5,936 nt of DNA from Gammaproteobacteria bacterium (GCA_029881775.1 JAOULY010000145.1:1-5936), one strand, 5' to 3'. Shown: positions 1 through 5,936, counted from the stretch's first letter. Numbers and translations are program-made. Notes: generated from the sequence alone by a model not told the origin.

Positions 1-16
1 ACAGTTTGTTCTTCGC

Positions 17-46
17 AAAAAAAACCGGCCTTATGGCCGGTTTTTT
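17..46 (-). terminator. Intrinsic terminator, potentially bidirectional
   Basis: A perfect 10-bp inverted repeat, AAAACCGGCC (21-30) and GGCCGGTTTT (35-44), surrounds a 4-base loop TTAT. Read on the minus strand, the GC-rich hairpin runs into eight T residues (24-17), a textbook intrinsic terminator beginning about 20 bases after the stop of the DsrE-like gene. On the plus strand the same hairpin is followed by six T residues (41-46), so it could also stop a convergent transcript entering from the left, though no plus-strand gene is visible in the first 16 bases. Confidence 0.95.
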
Positions 47-63
47 ATTAACCCGGTACCGCC

Positions 64-543
64 TCAGGGTTTGATATAGGAGTAACCCATTGCCTGCAGG
101 CGAGCCAGTTCCGCGACACCGCTGGGTACGATATCGGCATCCGCGACATCATACAGGTCATGCGTATAGTCGACTTTCTTGCCTTTCAGCGTGTTTGAAC
201 AAACCTGGAAACCGACACCCTGGTCCTTGAGTCCGGTAATCTTGGCCTGGATCTCGTCTGTAGCATTGCCCTGCTTCAGCTTGGTGCGCTCGGCAGCATC
301 CGGCGTTAGCAACATGGTCAGACCCTTGCCATGCATCACCACTTTCAGGTCAAGATTCTCTGCACCAACTGCGTTAATGTGATTCTGGATATTCCGCAGG
401 GCGCCTGCCTGGGCTTTGGGGTCGTCATAATTGATGTGGTAGACCACTTTCTGCTTGCCATATCGCTCCTCCGCCATGGCATTTACACCGGTGAGCATGG
501 CAAATACGGCAAGAATGGAAATCCATAGTTTCATCATCTTCAT
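64..543 (-). CDS. Exported DsrE/DsrF-like family protein
   Basis: A 159-residue protein with a clear signal peptide: KMMK, hydrophobic LWISILAVFAMLTGV, then AMA before Glu25 as a signal peptidase I site. There is no lipobox cysteine, so a soluble periplasmic protein of about 135 residues is expected. The mature part shows an alternating beta/alpha pattern: KVVYHINYDDP (32-42), a helix ALRNIQNHINAVG, LDLKVVMHGKGLTMLL (64-79), a helix QAKITGLKDQGV, FQVCSNTL (112-119), and a C-terminal VPSGVAELARLQAMGYSYIKP-like end typical of small DsrE-like proteins. Cys115 is the only cysteine and sits where DsrE/TusD-type proteins carry their sulfur-binding cysteine. Family members act in sulfur relay or are uncharacterised; a periplasmic sulfur-carrier or binding role is inference only. 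The ATG at 543 has a strong GGAGG 6 bases upstream. The gene lies alone between a 203-base gap and a terminator. Confidence 0.78.
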   Translation of the reverse strand: MKMMKLWISILAVFAMLTGVNAMAEERYGKQKVVYHINYDDPKAQAGALRNIQNHINAVGAENLDLKVVMHGKGLTMLLTPDAAERTKLKQGNATDEIQAKITGLKDQGVGFQVCSNTLKGKKVDYTHDLYDVADADIVPSGVAELARLQAMGYSYIKP

Positions 544-549
544 CTAACA

Positions 550-554
550 CCTCC
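550..554 (-). promoter_or_regulatory. Strong Shine-Dalgarno of the DsrE-like gene
   Basis: GGAGG on the minus strand, 6 bases before the ATG at 543. It selects this ATG over the in-frame ATG codons 3 and 4. It is the only strong ribosome site in the window and suggests this gene is translated independently and well, unlike the coupled genes of the upstream operon. Confidence 0.88.
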
Positions 555-568
555 AATTGATTGTTATA

Positions 569-586
569 ACCTGCTGCCTGGCAGGT
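569..586. repeat. Inverted repeat upstream of the DsrE-like gene
   Basis: Perfect 6-bp arms ACCTGC (569-574) and GCAGGT (581-586) around 6 bases, with a nested TGCC/GGCA centre. On the minus strand it is followed directly by TATAAC (568-563), a 5-of-6 match to a sigma-70 -10 box, with no acceptable -35 at 16-18 bases. It could be an operator or activator site over the spacer of a promoter, which would then give a leader of only about 13 bases, or a hairpin in a longer leader RNA. The repeat is plain in the sequence; the role is guesswork. Confidence 0.4.
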
Positions 587-635
587 ACATATCCTGATCC
601 GCAATTTAAAGAATGACTGCAACGCAGCATTTACG

Positions 636-655
636 CGGCAAACACATGTTTACCG
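636..655. repeat. Hairpin-forming inverted repeat in the tmk/dsrE-like gap
   Basis: Arms 636-643 and 648-655 (CGGCAAAC and GTTTACCG) around the 4-base loop ACAT. Seven of eight positions pair as DNA; in minus-strand RNA the remaining pair is a G-U wobble, giving an 8-bp stem. No T tract follows in either direction, so it is not a standard intrinsic terminator. It may be an operator, a Rho-linked or 3'-end-protecting hairpin for the tmk transcript, or chance. Confidence 0.4.
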
Positions 656-746
656 GCACCTGTCTATAGACGTTCCGATATCAGATTTAATTCCCTGTCA
701 GGCGTTAATTTTTTCACCGAAGCCCGGCGGCGCGCTATCAAATCAC

Positions 747-1367
747 TTACGAATGCATTTTCTGCAGAACCGCGGTCAACTGCTGTTGCACACTTTCCAG
801 TGGCTGGCTGGCGTCGATCACCCGGTAACGTCTGTCATGCTCTCTGGCCATGTCCAGGTAGGCCTGCCGGACCCGCTCAAAGAAATCGACCTTTTCCTGC
901 TCGAACCGGTCCGGTGTACTGCGATTGTTGGCACGTGCAAGCCCCACCTCGACCGGCACGTCGAGAAGTAATGTCAGGTCCGGGCGGAAATCACCCTGCA
1001 CCAGCTGTTCCAGTCTGGATATTATGCCGGTATCGATACCCCGGCCGCCGCCCTGGTAGGCATAGGTTGCATCGGTGAACCGGTCACACAGCACCCAGCG
1101 CCCCTGCTCCAGCGCTGGACGAATAACTTTTGCCAGGTGCTCGGCACGCGCCGCAAACATCAACTGTAATTCACAGACCGGGTCCATGCCGGTGTACTGT
1201 GAATCAAGCAACAGCGCCCGTATGGCTTCACCCAACGGCGTCCCGCCGGGTTCGCGCGTCAGCACAACGTCGATGCCATTGGCTTCCAATAACTGTTGTA
1301 CATAGGTGATGTTGGTCGACTTGCCGACGCCCTCGATTCCCTCCACGGTGATGAATTTTCCGTTCAC
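747..1367 (-). CDS. tmk: Thymidylate kinase (dTMP kinase), Tmk
   Basis: Cytosolic nucleoside monophosphate kinase that phosphorylates dTMP to dTDP with ATP, an essential step to dTTP. The 206 residues are full length. Motifs: P-loop GIEGVGKST (10-18), TREPGGT (37-43) for dTMP binding, DRF (95-97), TYAYQGGGRGID (101-112), GDFRPDLTLLLDV (125-137), and the lid ending in DRFEQE (153-158). The P-loop lacks the arginine of yeast and human enzymes while the lid carries Arg154, the E. coli-like type II layout. The start is GTG at 1367-1365, overlapping the mltG TGA as GTGA, and it puts the first beta strand (KFITVEG) at the expected distance. The nearest Shine-Dalgarno-like AGGA (1383-1380) is 12 bases away, so expression probably relies on coupling. 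In E. coli holB follows tmk; here a gap of 203 bases and an unrelated gene follow. Confidence 0.97.
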   Translation of the reverse strand: MNGKFITVEGIEGVGKSTNITYVQQLLEANGIDVVLTREPGGTPLGEAIRALLLDSQYTGMDPVCELQLMFAARAEHLAKVIRPALEQGRWVLCDRFTDATYAYQGGGRGIDTGIISRLEQLVQGDFRPDLTLLLDVPVEVGLARANNRSTPDRFEQEKVDFFERVRQAYLDMAREHDRRYRVIDASQPLESVQQQLTAVLQKMHS

Positions 1368-1383
1368 TGCTTGTTTTTTTCCT
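1364..1383 (-). promoter_or_regulatory. mltG/tmk junction: GTGA overlap, AGGA and A7 run
   Basis: Stop TGA of mltG (1366-1364) overlaps the GTG start of tmk (1367-1365). Upstream lie AGGA (1383-1380), 12 bases before the GTG and so longer than ideal, and a run of seven A residues (1380-1374). The layout fits re-initiation by ribosomes finishing mltG. The heptamer A AAA AAC is also in the phase of a -1 slip, which would enter the tmk frame; this is discussed as a finding and is probably incidental. Confidence 0.6.
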
Positions 1384-2434
1384 GTGGTAACGTGATGCCC
1401 CGTTTACCGCGCTGGAACTTGTCCACCGCCAGTTCGTGCTCGCGCAAGGTAGCTGAAAAATAATGACTGCCATCGCCGCGTGAAACGAAATACAGGCTGT
1501 CACCATCGGCCGGCTGCATGACGGCCAGCAATGCAGCCGTTCCGGGCATGGCAATCGGCGTTGGCGGCAGGCCATGGCGCGTGTAGGTGTTATATGGATT
1601 ATCCGTCACCAGGTCGCGCCGCCGCAGGTTGCCGTCAAAGGTATCGCCAAGGCCGTAAATAACGGTGGGATCGGTCTGCAGTCGCATGCCTTTTTGCAGG
1701 CGCCGCACGAACACGCCGGCAATCGTTGCACGCTCATCCGCCTTGCCGGTTTCCTTTTCAACAATCGAGGCGAGTATCAATGCTTCATAGGGGGTATTCA
1801 GCGGCAACCCGTCCGCGCGTTTTTCCCATGCACTCGCCAGCTCTGATTGCATGGCAGCATAGGCACGCTGCAGGAATTCAACGTCCGTGGTGTGACGCGG
1901 GAAATGATAGGTATCGGCAAGGAAGCGGCCCTCCGGGTGCTCACCCGGGTGTCCCAGCTGTTCCATGACGGCCGCGTCATCCAGCCCCTGCAAGGTCGCC
2001 TCGATAACCGGGTGGTCGTGTATGCGTGCCAGCATTTCCTTAAAGGTATGCCCTTCGATCAGGGTCAAACCATGCTGCACGACCTTGCCTTCCGTCATGA
2101 GCATAAGCACATCACGCGGCGTCATACCCTGTCGCAGCACATATTCGCCAACCTTCAGGCTGCGTGCCGCATTCAGTTCCCGACCGAGTATATTAAAAAA
2201 TCGCGGGCTGCTGATTATTCCCTGCCGGTGCAGACTGGCGCCCAGCTGTTGCAGCGACGAGCCGGCCGCCACATCCACTGACTGCGTATCCGACGCAAGT
2301 GTGACCGGGGTAGACTGGAATTTCTGGTAGGCAATAAACAACCAGCCGGCAATGATTAATGCCGCCAGCACCACAATCACCACCAGGTTCATCAGGGTAC
2401 GCGCGAACAATGTTTTTTCCTGACCGTCTGTCAT
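1364..2434 (-). CDS. mltG: Endolytic murein transglycosylase MltG (YceG)
   Basis: Inner-membrane lytic transglycosylase that cuts nascent glycan strands internally, leaving 1,6-anhydro-MurNAc ends, and is thought to set glycan chain length. Seen in the 356 residues: a short cytosolic N terminus, one transmembrane helix at about 14-35 (LMNLVVIVVLAALIIAGWLF), a LysM-like region at about 50-120, then the YceG catalytic domain. The catalytic glutamate is Glu226 in ILASIVEKETG, followed by RLQKGMRLQTDPTVIYG (245-261), YNTY (281-284), GLPPTPIAMPG (288-298) and the closing YFVSRGDGSHYFS. Length and motifs match E. coli YceG. ATG start with a weak GAG at 2443-2441, 6 bases upstream, directly after the pabC stop. 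The last codons contain an A7 run, and the TGA overlaps the GTG of tmk. Confidence 0.96.
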   Translation of the reverse strand: MTDGQEKTLFARTLMNLVVIVVLAALIIAGWLFIAYQKFQSTPVTLASDTQSVDVAAGSSLQQLGASLHRQGIISSPRFFNILGRELNAARSLKVGEYVLRQGMTPRDVLMLMTEGKVVQHGLTLIEGHTFKEMLARIHDHPVIEATLQGLDDAAVMEQLGHPGEHPEGRFLADTYHFPRHTTDVEFLQRAYAAMQSELASAWEKRADGLPLNTPYEALILASIVEKETGKADERATIAGVFVRRLQKGMRLQTDPTVIYGLGDTFDGNLRRRDLVTDNPYNTYTRHGLPPTPIAMPGTAALLAVMQPADGDSLYFVSRGDGSHYFSATLREHELAVDKFQRGKRGITLPQEKNKQ

Positions 2435-2441
2435 GAGTTAC

Positions 2442-3296
2442 TCAGGCCCGCCACTCGTGTTTGTCATCGTCAAATGCCTGCAGGCAAGATTGTAAGCGGG
2501 TGGTTACCGGTCCCACCGGGTAGCGATTGCTGTCCAGCTCCGTGACCGGCCAGATACCGGCCAGGCTGTTGCATACAAACAGCTCATCAGCCATGAAGAC
2601 ATCATTCAGCGTGATATCGCACACCTTTGACGCATAATCCTGCCCCGCTGCGATCTCGAGTACGATATTGCGCATGATACCGGCCACGCCGCAGCGGGTC
2701 AGGTCCGGGGTCAGCAATACAGTATTTTTTACCAGGAACAGGTTGCTCATGGTGCCCTCGATAACCCGTCCGCCCTGGTCCTGTATCAATCCCTCACAGA
2801 TCTCCGGATCGTCCCACTCCGCACGGGCCAGCACCTGTTCAAGCCGGTTGAGATGCTTGATGCCGGCCAGCTGCGGATTGTTTCCCAGCCGCAATGAACA
2901 CAGCGTGGCGCGAATCCCGCTTGCACCCGGCGGCAATTCCGGCCAGTCATGTAACTGTAATATGCGGGTTGGCGTTACCGACGTGTCCGGCCGGTAACCG
3001 CGGCCACCCGCTCCCCGGGTAACCATGATCTTCAGAACGTAATTCCGGCCACCCGCTACGCGCCCGAGCAGGTTGTCGCATTCCTTACGCAATACGGCCT
3101 CGTCCACCGGCGCAATACCCAGCCGGTGACAACCGGACTGCAGACGGGCCATATGACGGTTCCAGAATCGCGGCCCGGCTGCGTGTATGGCGATTGTCTC
3201 AAACACACCGTCGCCATAGGCAAGACCGCGATCGGCGGCATTAACACAGTTTGCATCTGTGCCATTAATCAGGCTAACGGGCAGTTGTGTACTCAT
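2442..3296 (-). CDS. pabC: Aminodeoxychorismate lyase, PabC (PLP fold type IV)
   Basis: PLP enzyme of the cytosol that removes pyruvate from 4-amino-4-deoxychorismate to give 4-aminobenzoate, the step after PabB. The 284 residues fit the class IV aminotransferase fold: DRGLAYGDGVFET (22-34) near the N terminus, SRGxGGRGY-like TRGAGGRGY (93-101), the PLP lysine Lys147 in LAGIKHLNRLEQVL (143-156), the cofactor-binding VIEGTMSNLF (178-187), and GVAGIMRN (203-210). The Lys147 block is nearly identical to that of E. coli PabC, which separates it from the related branched-chain and D-amino-acid aminotransferases. The ATG overlaps the pabB TGA as ATGA (3296-3293), and no strong Shine-Dalgarno precedes it, so translation is probably coupled to pabB. 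mltG begins 7 bases after the stop. The C-terminal tail beyond about residue 255 is less conserved. Confidence 0.93.
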   Translation of the reverse strand: MSTQLPVSLINGTDANCVNAADRGLAYGDGVFETIAIHAAGPRFWNRHMARLQSGCHRLGIAPVDEAVLRKECDNLLGRVAGGRNYVLKIMVTRGAGGRGYRPDTSVTPTRILQLHDWPELPPGASGIRATLCSLRLGNNPQLAGIKHLNRLEQVLARAEWDDPEICEGLIQDQGGRVIEGTMSNLFLVKNTVLLTPDLTRCGVAGIMRNIVLEIAAGQDYASKVCDITLNDVFMADELFVCNSLAGIWPVTELDSNRYPVGPVTTRLQSCLQAFDDDKHEWRA

Positions 3297-4651
3297 GCCG
3301 TGGCGATGCCCAGCGAATGTAACAAACCACGCGCCTTGGCGCGCGTTTCTGCCAGCTCCGCCGCCGGCTCGGAGTCCGCAACGATACCGGCGCCGGCGCG
3401 TAACAGCAGGCGGTCGCCGTGGCTGACCATGGTGCGGATAAGAATATTCATGTCCATGCTGCCATCCCGGTTCAGGTATCCCATCGAGCCCGTGTACGCA
3501 CCGCGTGGCGCCTGTTCCAGTTCAGCGATTATCTCCATGCAACGCACCTTGGGACACCCGGTAATGGTACCACCGGGAAACACCGCACGGAGTACCTCGC
3601 CCGGCGTGATGTCCGCGCGCAGCTGACCGCGCACATTGGATACGATGTGATGCACATGCGCATAGGACTCCAGCACCATGAACTCGTTAACCTCGATACT
3701 GCCGGGCACGCACAGACGGCCGAGGTCGTTGCGCTCCAGGTCGATAAGCATGACATGTTCGGCGCGCTCTTTTGGATGCGCCATTAATTCTTCCGACCAT
3801 GCCACATCCTGCTTCGACTGCTTGCTGCGCGGACGCGTGCCTGCAATCGGGCGCGTCTCGACTACACCGTCATGAACACTGACCAGTCGCTCCGGTGACG
3901 AACTCACGATGGCACTGTCTGCCCAGTGGACAAGACCGCTGAATGGCGCCGGGTTGTGGTGACAGAGACTTTCATACAGCGCGGCTGCATCGGCCTCCTG
4001 CGACAGGGTGATATTCCATGCGCGTGACAGGTTAACCTGGAATACGTCGCCTTCCACGATGTAGTCCTTGATGCGCCTGACCGCATCGAGATATTCACTG
4101 TCCGGACTTTCATTGATTGCCAGTGCCTGCGCATCCCGCCTGACCGGCGTGCCGATAGTCGCCAGTGCGGCGATATCGCTTTCGATTAATTCGAGCTTGT
4201 CTTCACTGCCCGGCTCATACACGAGCGTTACAACATCAGTGTCACGGTCTCGCACAAGTGCCGTGGTAAAGCGGGTGGCGAATGCCACCGGCAGCAACGG
4301 GTCTACATGGGACAATTGCAGGGTCGGCTCGATCTGTCCCGCCAGTTCGTAGCCGAGATACAGGAACCAGCCGCCGCTGAACGGCAACTCACAGGCCAGC
4401 GTGTCTTGGCTGTCGCGCTGATACCATGCATCCAGACCGCGCAGAAAATCATTATCGCGGGTCGACAGGCCTGCAGGGCGCAACAGCTCGCCATTTGCCT
4501 GCAATACAAGGGAATCACCCGGGCAGGCAAACAGCATGTCATAGCGCCCGTGGGCAACACTTTGCAGCAGGTGCGGATAGCGGTCCGGTCGTGATCTTTG
4601 CAGATCAAACAGAGCGGGGAATGATTCAACTTCCCGCTTGAGTACCTTCAT
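3293..4651 (-). CDS. pabB: Aminodeoxychorismate synthase component I, PabB
   Basis: Chorismate-binding subunit that converts chorismate plus ammonia (from a PabA/TrpG glutaminase not present here) to 4-amino-4-deoxychorismate, the precursor of PABA and folate. The 452 residues are normal length. The N-terminal domain includes GGWFLYLGYELAGQ (93-106); the C-terminal chorismate-binding domain shows GDVFQVNLSR (201-210), SSPERL (251-256), DLERNDLGR (304-312), FPGGTITGCPKVR (358-370) and GAGIVADSEP (420-429). The GGTITGCPKVRxMEII block is closer to PabB than to TrpE. However, the active-site motif reads PIAGT (268-272), with Ala270 where E. coli PabB has nucleophilic Lys274 (PIKGT); Ala is the usual residue in anthranilate synthase TrpE. 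ATG start; only a weak AGG at 4661-4659, 7 bases upstream, serves as ribosome site. Its stop overlaps pabC, which strongly supports a PABA role over tryptophan synthesis. Confidence 0.88.
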   Translation of the reverse strand: MKVLKREVESFPALFDLQRSRPDRYPHLLQSVAHGRYDMLFACPGDSLVLQANGELLRPAGLSTRDNDFLRGLDAWYQRDSQDTLACELPFSGGWFLYLGYELAGQIEPTLQLSHVDPLLPVAFATRFTTALVRDRDTDVVTLVYEPGSEDKLELIESDIAALATIGTPVRRDAQALAINESPDSEYLDAVRRIKDYIVEGDVFQVNLSRAWNITLSQEADAAALYESLCHHNPAPFSGLVHWADSAIVSSSPERLVSVHDGVVETRPIAGTRPRSKQSKQDVAWSEELMAHPKERAEHVMLIDLERNDLGRLCVPGSIEVNEFMVLESYAHVHHIVSNVRGQLRADITPGEVLRAVFPGGTITGCPKVRCMEIIAELEQAPRGAYTGSMGYLNRDGSMDMNILIRTMVSHGDRLLLRAGAGIVADSEPAAELAETRAKARGLLHSLGIATA

Positions 4652-4687
4652 GGCAGGGCCTGCTGCACTGGCCGGGGCTGGCAGTGA

Positions 4688-5929
4688 CTAGTCCAGTTGA
4701 CTGAAGACCAGCGTACCGTTGGTGCCACCGAAGCCGAAGGAGTTGGACAGCGCCGTCCTGATCTCCATGTCACGTGACGTATTCGGAATATAGTCCAGGT
4801 CGCAGGCAGGGTCGGGATTATCCAGGTTGATGGTCGCGGGCGCCTGCTGATCACGCATCGCCAGCACGGTAAACACGGCCTCGATACCACCGGCCGCACC
4901 CAGCAGGTGCCCGGTCATGGACTTGGTGGAACTGATGGCAACGCGCCTGGCGTGGTCGCCGAATGAACGCTTGATGGCAAGCGTTTCCGCGATATCCCCT
5001 GCCGGGGTCGATGTGCCGTGCGCATTGATATAGTCGACATCCGCATGATTAATACCTGCGTCTTTCAGTGCCGCATCCATGCACTGTGCCGGCCCCTCGC
5101 CGCCTTCGGACGGCTGCGTCATGTGGTAAGCATCACCACTCATACCGAACCCGGTGATTTCGCAGTAGATGTCCGCGCCACGCGCACGGGCCGTCTCGTA
5201 TTCTTCCAGCACCAGGATGCCGGCGCCATCACTCAGCACGAATCCGTCGCGATCACTGTCCCAGGGGCGGCTGGCTGCCGTCGGGTCATCATTGCGTGTG
5301 GACAGTGCACGGGCCGCTGCGAAGCCACCGATGCCGGTTGGGCAGGTTGTCATCTCCGCACCGCCGGCGACCATGATATCGGCATCGCCATAGGCAATGG
5401 TGCGTGCGGCCATACCGATATTGTGTGTTGACGAGGTACAGGCCGTCACTATCGCAATATTCGGCCCCTTCATGCCGTACATAATCGACAGGTTGCCGGC
5501 GATCATATTGATGATGTTGCCGGGGACGAAGAACGGGGAGATTTTACGTGCCCCGCCGTCGAGCCAGGACTGGTAGGCGACCTCGATACCGTGCAGACCG
5601 CCGATACCGGAACCGATGGCGATACCTGCACGCGGTGCATTGGCGTCGGTTATTTCTATGCCGGAATCGCTGATGGCCTGGCAGGCGGCGGCAATTCCGT
5701 AGTGAATAAAGGTGCCCATGCGCCGGGCTTCCTTGCCGGCAATGTAATCGCTGACATCGAAATCCCGGATCTCGCCAGCGAAACGCACCGGGAAAGTGGA
5801 TGCATCAAAATTGGTGATCGGGCCAATGCCGCTATTACCGGCAAGTATATTGTCCCAGGCCGTCTGGACATTGTTACCAACGGGTGAAATTACGCCAAGA
5901 CCGGTTACCACCACACGTCGCTTCGACAA
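4688..5929 (-). CDS. fabF: Beta-ketoacyl-ACP synthase II (KAS II), FabF
   Basis: Cytosolic condensing enzyme of type II fatty-acid synthesis: it joins malonyl-ACP to an acyl-ACP, releasing CO2, and extends the chain by two carbons. The 413 residues are full length for the family and align with E. coli FabF from the first residue (MSKRRVVVTGLG) to the last. The thiolase-fold active site is complete: nucleophile Cys164 in TACTSSTHN, His304 in NAHGTSTP, Lys336 in SSTKSMTGH, His341, and the gating Phe400 in the SFGFGGTN loop. IGSGIGG (105-111) and SPFFVP (131-136) are also typical. The start is TTG at 5929-5927, because an in-frame TAA lies only one codon upstream (5935-5933) and later GTG codons would cut into the first beta strand. 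Any Shine-Dalgarno is beyond the window edge. acpP is the usual upstream neighbour but cannot be seen. pabB follows after 36 bases. Confidence 0.97.
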   Translation of the reverse strand: MSKRRVVVTGLGVISPVGNNVQTAWDNILAGNSGIGPITNFDASTFPVRFAGEIRDFDVSDYIAGKEARRMGTFIHYGIAAACQAISDSGIEITDANAPRAGIAIGSGIGGLHGIEVAYQSWLDGGARKISPFFVPGNIINMIAGNLSIMYGMKGPNIAIVTACTSSTHNIGMAARTIAYGDADIMVAGGAEMTTCPTGIGGFAAARALSTRNDDPTAASRPWDSDRDGFVLSDGAGILVLEEYETARARGADIYCEITGFGMSGDAYHMTQPSEGGEGPAQCMDAALKDAGINHADVDYINAHGTSTPAGDIAETLAIKRSFGDHARRVAISSTKSMTGHLLGAAGGIEAVFTVLAMRDQQAPATINLDNPDPACDLDYIPNTSRDMEIRTALSNSFGFGGTNGTLVFSQLD

Positions 5930-5936
5930 TGCTTAT

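Larger units (their letters stand above)
544..746. other. Gene-free gap between tmk and the DsrE-like gene
   Basis: These 203 bases are more AT-rich than the flanking genes. They hold four short inverted repeats: 569-586, 617-627 (CTGC/GCAG, 3-base loop), 636-655 and the 10-bp palindrome GTCTATAGAC at 662-671. I find no convincing -35/-10 pair on the minus strand: CTGACA (702-697) has no good partner, and TATAGA and TATAAC lack a -35. No T-tailed hairpin follows tmk. No tRNA or coding frame is apparent. Whether the DsrE-like gene has its own promoter here cannot be settled by eye. Confidence 0.6.

Noticed and set aside
1..16. Tail of a convergent plus-strand gene ahead of the terminator
   Set aside because: Only 16 bases are available, with no stop codon before the hairpin in the visible frames, so nothing can be supported.
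697..702. CTGACA as a -35 box for a promoter of the DsrE-like gene
   Set aside because: At 15-18 bases downstream the best partner is TATCGG, only 3 of 6 matches to a -10 box.
721..746. Possible terminator just after tmk in the GC-rich stretch
   Set aside because: On the minus strand the stem is only 3-4 bp and is followed by A residues rather than T, so it does not fit an intrinsic terminator.
1228..1575. Minus-strand frame of 115 codons across the mltG/tmk junction
   Set aside because: It lies out of frame with both well-supported genes and its protein is low in recognisable structure, rich in Arg and His, as expected for a shadow frame.
3126..3626. Long open frame on the plus strand (166 codons)
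   Set aside because: It runs antisense across pabC and pabB, has no recognisable motifs, and is explained by the codon bias of the real genes. The same holds for plus-strand frames at 1847-2281, 1965-2330, 3419-3787 and 5018-5431.
3293..4651. Reading this gene as trpE because of its PIAGT motif
   Set aside because: The GGTITGCPKVR block, the PabB-like N-terminal GYELAGQ region and the 4-base overlap with pabC favour aminodeoxychorismate synthase; no other trp gene is present.
4653..4663. Short palindrome GCAGGGCCTGC before pabB as a regulatory hairpin
   Set aside because: The stem is only 4 bp with a 3-base loop; although it covers the weak ribosome site, it is too unstable to claim.

Overview
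The window is a compact stretch of bacterial housekeeping chromosome with every gene on the minus strand, so it reads from high to low coordinates: fabF, pabB, pabC, mltG, tmk, then a gap of 203 bases, a gene for a small exported DsrE-family protein, and a strong terminator near the left edge. The proteins resemble their E. coli counterparts and the order fabF-pabC-mltG(yceG)-tmk is a classic gammaproteobacterial neighbourhood. Together with moderately high GC and an exported DsrE-like protein, this suggests a gammaproteobacterium, possibly of a sulfur-metabolising, Chromatiales-like lineage. The class is a reasonable inference; the finer placement is a guess.

Region 4688-5929 is fabF, the elongating beta-ketoacyl-ACP synthase II, complete and starting at TTG. 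Region 2442-4651 holds the two chorismate-to-PABA genes: pabB (aminodeoxychorismate synthase component I) and pabC (aminodeoxychorismate lyase), overlapping by 4 bases (ATGA). The glutaminase partner PabA/TrpG is not in the window. Region 1364-2434 is mltG, the endolytic murein transglycosylase, 7 bases after pabC. Region 747-1367 is tmk (dTMP kinase), overlapping mltG by 4 bases (GTGA). The tight packing argues for one transcription unit linking fatty-acid elongation, folate precursor synthesis, peptidoglycan processing and dTTP supply. No terminator is recognisable inside it or directly after tmk. In many relatives tmk is followed by holB; here it is not.

Region 544-746 has no gene but holds several short inverted repeats and the strong Shine-Dalgarno of the next gene. 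Region 64-543 encodes a 159-residue protein with a signal peptide and a single cysteine in a DsrE/DsrF-like fold. Region 17-46 is a near-perfect intrinsic terminator able to work in both directions.

The window looks largely ordinary and I see no new system. The points most worth a second look are a PabB whose usual PIKGT active-site motif reads PIAGT as in anthranilate synthases, the exported DsrE-like protein with its structured upstream region, and an A7 run at the mltG/tmk junction placed in phase for a -1 shift into tmk.
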